Source: Cryptosporangium minutisporangium
GTDB taxonomy: Bacteria > Actinomycetota > Actinomycetes > Mycobacteriales > Cryptosporangiaceae
Reading direction: 5' to 3'
Assembly: GCF_039536245.1 (NCBI RefSeq)
Contig: NZ_BAAAYN010000034.1
Location: 1 to 61,881 of the forward strand
DNA length: 61,881 nt
The translations under genes were made by a program, and so were the position numbers. Under the pieces are notes generated by a model. That model did not search any database, was not told where the DNA came from, and worked only from the letters and a program-made list of their open reading frames with translations. Below, piece after piece: positions 34,030 to 41,493 of the stretch; the first letter of the stretch is position 1, and the number at the start of each line of letters is the position of its first letter.

Positions 34030-35528
34030 AGGACCGCTCCGACCTGCCACGGCACCAGCTCTTCACCGCCGACGCCGAGCTGCTCGCTGACCGACCGCTC
34101 GCCGGAGGCCACCGCGATCAGCCGCCGGTAGATCTCCGCACCGACCTCGGTCAGCGGCCGGCCGCTCTCCACGACACCGGAGCAGTCCAGGTCGATGTCG
34201 CCGCTCATCCGCCGGGCCAGGTCGGAGTTGCTGGCCAGCTTCACGGTCGGCACCGGCCGCGATCCGAACGCCGAGCCGCGGCCGGTGGTGAACGCGATCA
34301 GGTGGGCGCCGCCGGCGATCATCCCGGTCGCCGACACCGGGTCGTAGCCGGGAGTGTCCATGAAGACCAGGCCGGATCGGCTCGGCGCGGCCGCGTAATC
34401 GATCACCTCGGCCAGCGGGCTGGAGCCGCCCTTCGCGACCGCGCCCATCGACTTCTCCAGGATCGTCGTGATGCCGCCGGCCTTGTTGCCGGGCGACGGG
34501 TTGCCGTCCAGCGTCGTCCCCTGGCTCGCGGTGTACCGCTCCCACCAGGCGATCCGATCGAGGAGCCGGGCCCGGACGCCGTCGTCGACCGCGCGGGCTG
34601 CGAGCATCTGCTCGGCGCCGTAGATCTCCGGGGTCTCGCCGAGGAGGCTGGTGCCCCCTAACCCGACCAGGTAGTCGCTGGCGACGCCGAGCGCCGGGTT
34701 CGCGGTCAGCGCCGACCACGCGTCGGAGCCACCGCACTGCAGCCCGAGCACCAGGTGCTCGACGCCGACCGGCGTCCGGGTGGTGCCGCGCAGCCGGTCG
34801 GCCGTCGCGCGCACCAGCTCGATTCCCCGGTCGACCGCCGCCGCTGTGCCGCCGGCGTCCTGGATCGTGTAGGAGGTGACCGGCACGTCGATCTCGTCGA
34901 CCAGTCCGGCGACCTCGTTGACCTCGCACCCCAGCCCGACGACGACCACGCCGCCGATGTTGGGGTGGCGCGCGTAGCCGGTGAGCGTCCGGCGCAGCAC
35001 GTCCCAGCCGGGGCCACTGTCGGCCATTCCGCATCCGGTGCCGTGGGTGAGCGCGACGACGCCGTCGACTTCCTCCGGGTGGAGCGCGGCGATCTCGTCC
35101 TCGGTGCGGCGCACGATGAGCTTGGCGACCGTCGCCGAGCAGTTCACGGTGGTCAGCACCGCGACGTAGTTGCGGGTGGCGATCCGTCCGTCCGGACGGA
35201 CGATGCCGGCGAACGTCCGCGGAAGATCGGCGGGCACCGGCGGCGGCGCCACCGGCTCGCCACCGGAGGCCCCGGAGCCGTGCGGTGGCATGCCGACGTT
35301 GTGCGTGTGCACGTGCTGCCCGGCAGCGATCGGCTGCGTGGCGACGCCGATCACGTGGCCGTACTTGTGCACCGGGGCGCCCGCGGGCAGGTCGCGCAGG
35401 GCGATCTTGTGTCCCCGGGGGACGTCGGCGGCGGCGACCAGACCGTCGGTGGCCGTTCCGGCGGGCAGGGCGTCCAGCGCGATCGCCACGTCGTCGTCGG
35501 CGTGCAGGCGGAGCAGGCGAGTGGGCAT
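34026..35528 (-). CDS. uxaA: Altronate dehydratase
   Basis: 500 residues. The N-terminal SAF-like domain (about 1-95) has LLRLHADDDVAIALD and HKIALRDLPAG, and a flexible linker follows. The main domain includes NYVAVLTTVNCSATVAKL, HGTGCGM, GLGCEVN, LGLQCGGSDAWSA and GNKAGGITTILEKSMGAVAKGG, all usual in iron-dependent altronate/galactarate dehydratases. It removes water from D-altronate to give 2-keto-3-deoxygluconate. GGAGG lies before the ATG at 35528, which follows the lacI stop by 12 bases, and its stop overlaps the next gene. Galactarate dehydratase is the alternative assignment; the neighbouring uxaC favours altronate. Confidence 0.9.
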   Translation of the reverse strand: MPTRLLRLHADDDVAIALDALPAGTATDGLVAAADVPRGHKIALRDLPAGAPVHKYGHVIGVATQPIAAGQHVHTHNVGMPPHGSGASGGEPVAPPPVPADLPRTFAGIVRPDGRIATRNYVAVLTTVNCSATVAKLIVRRTEDEIAALHPEEVDGVVALTHGTGCGMADSGPGWDVLRRTLTGYARHPNIGGVVVVGLGCEVNEVAGLVDEIDVPVTSYTIQDAGGTAAAVDRGIELVRATADRLRGTTRTPVGVEHLVLGLQCGGSDAWSALTANPALGVASDYLVGLGGTSLLGETPEIYGAEQMLAARAVDDGVRARLLDRIAWWERYTASQGTTLDGNPSPGNKAGGITTILEKSMGAVAKGGSSPLAEVIDYAAAPSRSGLVFMDTPGYDPVSATGMIAGGAHLIAFTTGRGSAFGSRPVPTVKLASNSDLARRMSGDIDLDCSGVVESGRPLTEVGAEIYRRLIAVASGERSVSEQLGVGGEELVPWQVGAVL

Positions 35529-35540
35529 CGTGCACCTCCG

Positions 35541-36536
35541 TCAGGTAGTGCGGGACCGGTGCACGGCCGTCGAGGCCCGCACCACGAGTTCGGTGGGGAG
35601 CGGCTCGGGTTCGTCGCCGGGGTCGCGTTCCCCCGCGAGCAGGTCCAGGAGCCGGTCGACGGCGAGGCGCCCGGCCTCCCGCCGGGGGAAGCGCACGGTG
35701 GTCAGCGGCGGGTGCGCCATCTGCGCGATCTGGATGTCGTCGAAGCCGACGACGGACAGCTCCGCGGGGATCCGGACGCCGTAGCCGTGCAGGCGGTGCA
35801 GCAGCCCGATCGTGATCGCGTCGTTGTACGCGACGACGGCCGACACGTCTGCCCGCAGGACCGCGTCGGCCACGCCACGTCCGCCGTCGAACGTCGGTGC
35901 CACCGTTCCCACCTCGACGAGATCGACGCCGAGCGCCGCGGCCGCACGCCGGGCCCCGTCGGACCGCTCGCGGGCGGAGTGGCTGGTGGCGGGTCCGGCG
36001 ACGAGCCCGATCCGCCGGTGTCCCAGCGCGTGCAGATGCTCGACGGCCTGGCGCGCGCCGCCGGCGTTGTCGACGGCCACCGACGCCAGGCCCGGTTCGC
36101 TGCGGTTGACCAGCACCACGGCGGAGCCGCTCACCGCGTCCGCGAGGTCGTCGACGGGAAGCCGGGCGCCACAGAGCACCAGGCCGTCGACCTGCGGGGC
36201 GAGGGTGGCGATCAAGTCGCGCTCGGCGTCCGGGTCGTCGCCGGTGTCGGCCAGGAGCGTCGTCAGCGCGCGCTGGTGCGCCCGCGCTTGGATCCCGGCG
36301 ACGACGTCGGGGAAGAACGGGTTGGTCAGGTCCGGCACGATCACGCCGAGGTTGCCCGTCCGGCCGGTGATCAGGCTGCGCGCGGCGCGGTTGGGCCGGT
36401 AGCCGAGCCGGCGGGCGGTGTCGAGGATGCGCGCCCGGGTGCGCTCGTCGACGCGCTCGGGCTGGGTCAGCGCGCGGGACACCGTCGAGGTGGACACCTC
36501 TGCGGCTCGGGCGACGTCCGCCAACGTGACCGCCAT
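35541..36536 (-). CDS. LacI-family regulator of the hexuronate module
   Basis: 331 residues. The helix-turn-helix at residues 3-25 is VTLADVARAAEVSTSTVSRAL, with the hinge helix at YRPNRAARSL. The periplasmic-binding-protein-like sensor domain follows: LGVIVPDLTNPFFPDVV, LVNRSEPGL, VAYNDAITIGLL and VVGFDDIQIA. Such repressors release DNA when a pathway sugar or intermediate binds. The gene is first in an operon with uxaA and the reductase, and is divergent from uxaC. Two TGCAATC-type sites in the 132-base gap are the probable operators, so it likely represses both sides and itself. Confidence 0.9.
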   Translation of the reverse strand: MAVTLADVARAAEVSTSTVSRALTQPERVDERTRARILDTARRLGYRPNRAARSLITGRTGNLGVIVPDLTNPFFPDVVAGIQARAHQRALTTLLADTGDDPDAERDLIATLAPQVDGLVLCGARLPVDDLADAVSGSAVVLVNRSEPGLASVAVDNAGGARQAVEHLHALGHRRIGLVAGPATSHSARERSDGARRAAAALGVDLVEVGTVAPTFDGGRGVADAVLRADVSAVVAYNDAITIGLLHRLHGYGVRIPAELSVVGFDDIQIAQMAHPPLTTVRFPRREAGRLAVDRLLDLLAGERDPGDEPEPLPTELVVRASTAVHRSRTT

Positions 36537-36561
36537 CCGCGTCTGCTCCCGTCGTCGGCTC

Positions 36562-36575
36562 TGCAATCCTTTGCA
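36562..36575. promoter_or_regulatory. LacI-type operator TGCAA-N4-TTGCA
   Basis: TGCAATCCTTTGCA is an inverted repeat with five-base arms, 26 bases upstream of the lacI start. Operators of this TGCAATCGATTGCA-like form are typical of LacI proteins with this kind of helix-turn-helix. Confidence 0.6.
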
Positions 36576-36628
36576 CGCTACCTCGCACGAGCATCGCGCG
36601 ACAGTTCTTGCGGTCGGGCGATCGCGCA

Positions 36629-36642
36629 TGCAATCGTTCCCA
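36629..36642. promoter_or_regulatory. Second LacI-type site before uxaC
   Basis: TGCAATCGTTCCCA matches one half of the operator at 36562 (TGCAATC) but its second half has decayed. It lies 27 bases before the uxaC start, where binding would block transcription. Confidence 0.45.
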
Positions 36643-36668
36643 CGGACCGACCGCGGAGGGAGATCCCG

Positions 36669-38087
36669 ATGGATCGACTCGAGCTGCATCCCGACCGCGC
36701 ACTGCCGGCGGAGCCCGGCGTCCGGGCGATCGCCCGGCGCCTGTACCGGCGCACCGCCGACCTGCCGCTGGTCTGCATGCACGGACACGTCGACGCCGCG
36801 GTACTGGCGGCCGACGCCCCGTTCGGCGACCCGGCCCAGTTGCTGGTCGTCCCGGACCATTACGTGACACGGATGCTGATGTCCCAGGGCATCCCCGCGG
36901 CTCGGATCGGCATACCGTCCGCCGATCCGGATGCTCCGGTCGAGACCGATCCGCGGGCGATCTGGCGGCTGTTCTGCGAGAACTGGCACCTCTACCGGGG
37001 CACCCCGTCGCGCTACTGGCTGGAGCACGAGCTCGTCGAGGTCTTCGGCGTGGACGAGAAGCCCGCGGCCACCAGCGCCGATCGGCTGTACGACCGGATC
37101 GCCACGGCGCTCGCGCAGCGCGAGTACCGGCCGCTCGCGCTGCTCGACCGATTCGGCATCGAGCTGCTCGCGACCACCGACCCTGCCACCTCGGACCTCG
37201 CCGCGCACGAGAAGCTGGCCGCCGCCGGCTACCGCGGCCGCATCATTCCGACGTTCCGGCCGGACGCCGTCGTCCGCCCCGACCGTCCCGGCTGGCGGGC
37301 CGATGTAGAGCTGCTGGGGCGCCTCGCCGACGTCGACACCTCCGGCTACGTCGGCTACCTCGAGGCGCTGCGCCGCCGCCGACGTGCCTTCGTAGACGCC
37401 GGGGCGCTCGCCACCGACCACGGCCACGACACCGCCGACACCCAGCCGCTCTCCGACGACGAGGCGGAGTCGATCTACCGCGCCGGCCGGGACGGCCGGG
37501 CGACCCCAGCCCAGGGACGCGCGTTCGCCGCCCACCTGCTCTTCGAGTCCGCACGGATGTCCTGCGCGGACGGCCTGGTGATGCAGCTGCACCCCGGCGT
37601 GCTGCGCGATCACTCGGACGCGATCGCGGCGGCGCACGGGCCCGACCGCGGCTTCGACATCCCGGTCGCCGCCGAGTTCACGCGCGCGCTCCGGCCGCTG
37701 CTGCAGGCCTTCGGCCACGACCCGGGGTTGCGGCTGATCCTCTTCACGGTCGACGAGACCGTCTACTCCCGGGAGCTGGCACCGCTGGCCGGCGCCTATC
37801 CGTCGGTGCGGCTCGGCGCGCCCTGGTGGTTCCTCGACTCACCGGACGGCATGCGGCGCTTCCGGGACGCAGCCACCGAGACCGCCGGCTTCGCCAACAC
37901 GTCCGGCTTCGTGGACGACACGCGGGCGTTCGCCTCGATCCCGGCGCGGCACGACCTGGCCCGCCGGATCGACGCCGGGTACCTCGCCCGAGTGGTCGCC
38001 GAGCACCGCCTCGACGAGGAGGAAGCGGCGGAGACCGCGGTGGACCTCGCCTACCACCTCCCCCGCACCGCCTACCGCCGCCGCTGA
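36669..38087 (+). CDS. uxaC: Glucuronate/galacturonate isomerase
   Basis: 472 residues, the usual UxaC length. Near residue 38 the amidohydrolase-like metal motif appears as MHGHVDAAVLA, followed by LLVVPDHYVTRMLMSQGI. The family motifs WRLFCENWHLYRGTPSRYWLEHEL and then LLATTDPATSDLAAHEKL, VMQLHPGVLRDHS and GAPWWFLDSPDGMRRFRD are all present. The enzyme interconverts D-glucuronate and fructuronate, or D-galacturonate and tagaturonate. GGAGGGA lies just before the ATG at 36669. It is divergent from the lacI-uxaA-reductase operon and completes the first three steps of galacturonate catabolism. KDG kinase and aldolase are not in the window. Confidence 0.93.
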   Translation: MDRLELHPDRALPAEPGVRAIARRLYRRTADLPLVCMHGHVDAAVLAADAPFGDPAQLLVVPDHYVTRMLMSQGIPAARIGIPSADPDAPVETDPRAIWRLFCENWHLYRGTPSRYWLEHELVEVFGVDEKPAATSADRLYDRIATALAQREYRPLALLDRFGIELLATTDPATSDLAAHEKLAAAGYRGRIIPTFRPDAVVRPDRPGWRADVELLGRLADVDTSGYVGYLEALRRRRRAFVDAGALATDHGHDTADTQPLSDDEAESIYRAGRDGRATPAQGRAFAAHLLFESARMSCADGLVMQLHPGVLRDHSDAIAAAHGPDRGFDIPVAAEFTRALRPLLQAFGHDPGLRLILFTVDETVYSRELAPLAGAYPSVRLGAPWWFLDSPDGMRRFRDAATETAGFANTSGFVDDTRAFASIPARHDLARRIDAGYLARVVAEHRLDEEEAAETAVDLAYHLPRTAYRRR

Positions 38088-38315
38088 TCTCGCCGACCAC
38101 CGCTTACCGTCGCCGCCGGCGCGGGAGGCTCGCCGGCAGTCTCGGGTTCAGCCAGTGGCTGCACGCCGCCATCGTCGCCCGCAGCAACGCCGGTACCTCC
38201 ACGACCGCCCGGGAGAACCCCGCTGCCAACTTCAGGCTGGACTTAAATAAGTGTGGACTGAAATAGTTGCCGGGGAGGCGATCCGCGAGCCACCCACGGG
38301 AGAGGGGACGCTGCA

Positions 38316-38987
38316 GTGACCGAGACGACGGTGGCCCAGGTGATGGCCGAGCTGGCTGCACTCGAGGACCCGAAGATCCGCGAGGTCAACGCGCGGCACG
38401 GGGACGATCACGGCGTGAACCTCAGCGCGCTACGCGCCGTCGCGAAGCGGCTGAAGACGCAGCAGGACCTCGCGCGCGAGCTGTGGACGACGTCCGACAC
38501 CGCGGCGCGACTGCTGGCGCTCCTGATCTGCCGCCCGAAGGCGTTCGACCGGAACGAGTTGGACGCCATGCTGCGCGAGGCCCGCACTCCGAAGGTGCAC
38601 GACTGGCTCGTGAACTACGTCGTGAAGAAGAGCCCGCACTCCGAAGAGCTGCGCGTGGCCTGGTTCGCCGACCCGGACCCCGTCGTCGCGAGCGCCGGCT
38701 GGTCGCTGACCACCGAGCGCGTCGTCAAGAAGCCCGAGGGCCTCGACCTCGCTGGGCTGCTCGACGTCATCGAGGCGCAGATGAAAGGCGCCCCGGACCG
38801 CCTGCAGTGGGCGATGAACAACTGCCTGGCTCAGATCGGGATCGACCACCCCGAGCACCGCGCACGCGCCCTGGAGATCGGTGAGCGCCTGGAGGTGCTC
38901 AAGGACTACCCGACTCCCCCGAACTGCACGTCGCCGTTCGCCCCTATCTGGATCACCGAGATGGTGCGCCGCCAGCAGGCCAGCTAG
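38316..38987 (+). CDS. DNA alkylation repair protein-like (HEAT-like fold)
   Basis: 223 residues from a GTG at 38316, with GAGAGGGGA upstream. The pattern VMAELAALEDPKIREVNARHG, GVNLSALRAVAKRLKTQQDLARELW, ARLLALLICRPK and VHDWLVNYVVKKSPHSEELR matches the helical-repeat family grouped with AlkD-like DNA alkylation repair proteins. In AlkD the fold wraps damaged duplex DNA and cuts N3- or N7-alkylated purines. Catalytic Trp and Asp residues cannot be assigned with confidence here, so glycosylase activity is uncertain. It stands alone between uxaC and a convergent tetR gene, with a terminator directly downstream. Confidence 0.75.
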   Translation: MTETTVAQVMAELAALEDPKIREVNARHGDDHGVNLSALRAVAKRLKTQQDLARELWTTSDTAARLLALLICRPKAFDRNELDAMLREARTPKVHDWLVNYVVKKSPHSEELRVAWFADPDPVVASAGWSLTTERVVKKPEGLDLAGLLDVIEAQMKGAPDRLQWAMNNCLAQIGIDHPEHRARALEIGERLEVLKDYPTPPNCTSPFAPIWITEMVRRQQAS

Positions 38988-39029
38988 GAGGCTCCCCGCG
39001 GGAGACGTGCGCGCGGCCGTGACATCTAC

Positions 39030-39059
39030 GTGTGGTGTGGGCGAGCGCCCACACCACAC
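39030..39059. terminator. Perfect 13-bp hairpin between convergent genes
   Basis: GTGTGGTGTGGGC at 39030-39042 pairs exactly with GCCCACACCACAC at 39047-39059 over a GAGC loop; pairing can extend by one further base into the loop. It lies directly next to the stop of the tetR gene on the other strand and 43 bases after the AlkD-like gene, so it can end both transcripts. Confidence 0.7.
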
Positions 39060-39692
39060 TTACGTGTCATGCGGTTCGCGGGCCAGCAGGGTGAGGAAGC
39101 GGTCGACGGCGGTGGTGGCGAAGGCGCGGAGTGCGGCGTCCGGGGGCGGGACCTCGCCGAGCAGCACGCGGATCTGCAGGTCACGGACGGTCAGTCCGTA
39201 GAGGAGCTGGAAGGCCTCCCCGGGGTCGGGGACGCGTAGAAGTCTGCGGGCGGACAGGTCCGCCAGGTAGGCCTCGACCAGAGGACCGGTGGTGTGGCGA
39301 CCGTGGCGCAGCAGCAGGGCCGCCAGGTCGGTGGAGCCCATGGCGGCGCGGTTGAGCGCCACCGAAACCTCGCCGAGCAGGAGCCGGAGCAGGTTCTCGG
39401 CGAGCGCGGTGAGGGTCGCGCGCGGATCGGCGGGAGAGCCGAGCGCCGCGGCGACCGCTGCGTTGGTCTGCTCGGCCTGCCGCTCGATCAACGCGGCCAG
39501 CAGTCCGTGCCGGTTGCCGAACCAGCTGTAGAGGCTCTCCTTGGACGAGCCGGCGCGAGCCGCGACCGCCTGCATCGTCAGGCCCTCCACCCCACTCTCG
39601 AGGAGCTCGGCGAGCGCGGCGTCCAGGGCGGCCTGGCGGCGGGCGGCCTGTTCGCCGGCCCGCGGCCGACCGCGGCGGGGTGGTGCGGTCAT
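39060..39692 (-). CDS. TetR-family regulator
   Basis: 210 residues; GGAGA precedes the ATG at 39692. The N-terminal tail PRRGRPRAGEQAARRQAALD leads to the helix-turn-helix GLTMQAVAARAGSSKESLYSWFGNRHGLLAALI at residues about 38-68. The rest is the all-helical ligand domain with LLRLLLGEVSVALNRAAM and a C-terminal AFATTAVDRFLTLLARE, similar to the AefR-like C-terminal type. It is divergent from a DUF1772 protein gene with 100 bases between them. A 17-base inverted repeat (AACCGT/ACGGTT) in that gap is its probable operator. Confidence 0.88.
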   Translation of the reverse strand: MTAPPRRGRPRAGEQAARRQAALDAALAELLESGVEGLTMQAVAARAGSSKESLYSWFGNRHGLLAALIERQAEQTNAAVAAALGSPADPRATLTALAENLLRLLLGEVSVALNRAAMGSTDLAALLLRHGRHTTGPLVEAYLADLSARRLLRVPDPGEAFQLLYGLTVRDLQIRVLLGEVPPPDAALRAFATTAVDRFLTLLAREPHDT

Positions 39693-39723
39693 CGGTGTTC
39701 TCCTCGGGCCTCGCCTTTATTCG

Positions 39724-39740
39724 AACCGTCGGGTACGGTT
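39724..39740. promoter_or_regulatory. Probable TetR operator AACCGT-N5-ACGGTT
   Basis: The inverted repeat AACCGT-CGGGT-ACGGTT lies between the tetR and DUF1772 genes. A wider pair, CGAACC at 39722-39727 and GGTTCG at 39756-39761, surrounds it. The tract TTTTAAACG just beyond it is AT-rich and probably part of a promoter. Confidence 0.55.
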
Positions 39741-39792
39741 TTAAACGTACTCGCTGGTTCGATTCTAGCGACTCCCCCGGAAAGGCACCTCC

Positions 39793-40353
39793 ATGACGCT
39801 CACCGCCCCCGCCGTCCCCGTCGCACAGCCCGCCACACCGGGGAGGGCCCGCCGACTGGCCCGCGGCTGGTCGCTGATCGCGGCGACCTTGACCACCGGG
39901 CTGATCGCCGGGTTCTTCTACGCCTACGCCAGCTCGGTCATGGTGGGCCTGGCACGCGTCGACGACCGCACGTTCATCAGCTCCATGCAGTGGATCAACG
40001 CGACGGTCCGGAACTGGTGGTTCGCGCCGAGCTTCTTCGGTGCCCTCGCGCTGACCGCCGTCGCCGCGGCCCTGCACCTCCGCCGGGACGCACGGCCGGT
40101 GCTGCCCTGGATCCTCGGCGCGTTCCTGCTCTACGGCGCCGCCTTCGCGATGACGATGGGCATCAACGTGCCGCTCAACGACGAGCTCGCCGCCGCCGGC
40201 GACCCCACCGCGATCGCCGACCCAGCCGCGATCCGCGCCGCCTACGAGGACCGCTGGAACACCTGGAACGTCATCCGCACGGTCGCGTCGCTGGGAGCAC
40301 TGGCCTGCCTGGTCCGCGCACTGATCCTGCACGGTCGTCGCACCGCTGCCTGA
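39793..40353 (+). CDS. DUF1772 (anthrone-oxygenase-like) membrane protein
   Basis: 186 residues with four predicted membrane helices: LIAATLTTGLIAGFFYAYASS, then a helix after NWWFAPSFFGALALTAVAAAL, one at LPWILGAFLLYGAAFAMT, and the last in VIRTVASLGALACLVRAL. The loop with MGINVPLNDELA and YEDRWNTWNVIRT is the DUF1772 signature. The family is related to anthrone oxygenases of polyketide pathways, but most bacterial members have no known substrate. AAGG precedes the ATG. The divergent TetR regulator probably controls it. Confidence 0.8.
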   Translation: MTLTAPAVPVAQPATPGRARRLARGWSLIAATLTTGLIAGFFYAYASSVMVGLARVDDRTFISSMQWINATVRNWWFAPSFFGALALTAVAAALHLRRDARPVLPWILGAFLLYGAAFAMTMGINVPLNDELAAAGDPTAIADPAAIRAAYEDRWNTWNVIRTVASLGALACLVRALILHGRRTAA

Positions 40354-40384
40354 AGACTCGCCGCCGGGGCGACCCGATCCCGTC

Positions 40385-40759
40385 CTACTCGGACGGGATC
40401 GCCCGGGTCGCTTGGACCGCCCGCCGCAGCCGGCCGTCAGCCGCCAGCTCCCCGAACATGTAGATCTCCGAGGTGACGGTGCCACCCTTGCGCATCTCCG
40501 CGACCAGCCGGTACCGGGCGGCGACGTGGTCACCGTCCACGAGCGCCTGCTCCACCTCGACCCGGAGCCCGGCGGCCCGCTTCCGGGCCGGGCGGACGTG
40601 GTCCAGCAGGCGCTGGCGGTCCAGCAGCACACCGTCGTTGACCAGCTCGAAGTCCGGGGTGTGGTAGCGGTCCAGCACGGTCGCCGGGTCCTCGTCGCCC
40701 AACCCTGCCTCGTGGGGATAGCGGGTCAGATAGCCGGTCAGATCGGTACGGGGCGTCAC
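40385..40759 (-). CDS. NTF2-like (SnoaL-type) small protein
   Basis: 124 residues from the GTG at 40759, with GGGAGG just upstream. The chain reads as an NTF2-like cone fold: GLGDEDPATVLDRYHTPDFELVNDG, LLDRQRLLDHVRPARKR, HVAARYRLVAEMRKGGTVTSEIYMFGEL and a closing strand. Members range from polyketide cyclases to binding proteins, so the role is open. The frame is open to 40975 but the extra part overlaps the divergent tetR gene. Shared control with that TetR is likely because of the inverted repeats between them. Confidence 0.75.
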   Translation of the reverse strand: MTPRTDLTGYLTRYPHEAGLGDEDPATVLDRYHTPDFELVNDGVLLDRQRLLDHVRPARKRAAGLRVEVEQALVDGDHVAARYRLVAEMRKGGTVTSEIYMFGELAADGRLRRAVQATRAIPSE

Positions 40760-40777
40760 AGGGCCTCCCGGGATCCA

Positions 40778-40843
40778 GTTATCTTTGACAGCGTGTCCAC
40801 GATAAGGCCGGTGCGATAAGTTGGACAAGGTGTCAGAGATAAC
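40778..40843. promoter_or_regulatory. Nested inverted repeats, TetR control region
   Basis: GTTATCTTTGACA (40778-40790) is repeated in inverted form as TGTCAGAGATAAC (40831-40843) with one mismatch. Inside, TGTCCA (40794-40799) pairs with TGGACA (40822-40827). Between these lie two direct CGATAAG copies (40800-40806 and 40814-40820) that could be -10 boxes. The right outer arm runs into the tetR coding sequence. Confidence 0.55.
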
Positions 40844-41456
40844 CGGTGATCGTCGGCGCCGCCGACGTTCCGACGCCGAGCGCAGCGCCGCCGCGGTGCT
40901 CGACGCCGCCGTCGAGGTGCTCGGGCGGCACCCGGACGCGAAGGTGGAACAGGTCGCCGCCGCGGCCCGCGTCACGCGCCAGACGGTCTACGCCCACTAC
41001 CCGTCCCGGCCTCAGCTGGTGGCCGCGGTCATCGAGCGCATCACCGGCGAAGCCGTCGCCGCCCTCGACGCGGCGACCGAGGACGGAGCCACCGAGGACG
41101 GCGGCACCAAGGACGGCGCCACCGTCACCGAGGCGCTGCTGCGCTGGCTCGACGTCACTTGGCGGCTGTTCGACCGCTACCCGCTCCTCCGGCACCCGTC
41201 GGCGACCGCCGTCGAGCAGGCGGAGTCCGACCGCCAGCACGCCCCGATCGCCGAACGTCTGGTACGGCTGATCCGGCGTGGCCAGGCCGCCGGCGAGTTC
41301 GACGACACGCTCAGCCCGACCTGGCTGGTCTCCGCGACGATCGCGCTCGGCCACGCAGCCGGGAACGAGGCCGCCGCGGGCCGCCTGGCCACGCCGCAGG
41401 CAGCGGCGGCGCTGCGCCGCAGCATCCTGCGTCTCTACGGCGCCCGCGAGCCCTGA
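40830..41456 (+). CDS. TetR-family regulator
   Basis: 208 residues from a GTG at 40830; a TTG at 40821 adds three residues. The basic tail DRRRRRRSDAERSAAAV precedes the helix-turn-helix VEQVAAAARVTRQTVYAHYPSRPQLVAAVI. Between the DNA-binding and ligand domains lies an unusual acidic tandem linker, ATEDG-ATEDG-GTKDG. The ligand domain has LLRWLDVTWRLFDRYPLLRHP and LVRLIRRGQAAGEFDDTLSPTWLVSAT. No Shine-Dalgarno site is present, and a CGATAAG -10-like box ends ten bases before the GTG, so the mRNA may be leaderless. It is divergent from the NTF2-like gene, its likely target. Confidence 0.85.
   Translation: MSEITGDRRRRRRSDAERSAAAVLDAAVEVLGRHPDAKVEQVAAAARVTRQTVYAHYPSRPQLVAAVIERITGEAVAALDAATEDGATEDGGTKDGATVTEALLRWLDVTWRLFDRYPLLRHPSATAVEQAESDRQHAPIAERLVRLIRRGQAAGEFDDTLSPTWLVSATIALGHAAGNEAAAGRLATPQAAAALRRSILRLYGAREP
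41073..41117 (+). repeat. Three in-frame 15-bp repeats in the tetR gene
   Basis: Three consecutive 15-base units of the form GCSACCGAGGACGGN encode ATEDG, ATEDG and GTKDG. The third copy differs at two positions. It lies in the linker after the helix-turn-helix and has the look of a slippage repeat. Confidence 0.7.
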
Positions 41457-41493
41457 CCCGGTGACGCTGCCCCGCGGCGCCGACCCGCGATCG

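Noticed and set aside
39030-39059. GTGTGGTGTGGGC hairpin as a mobile-element end
   Set aside because: It sits exactly between two convergent stops and no duplication or transposase is near; a terminator explains it better.
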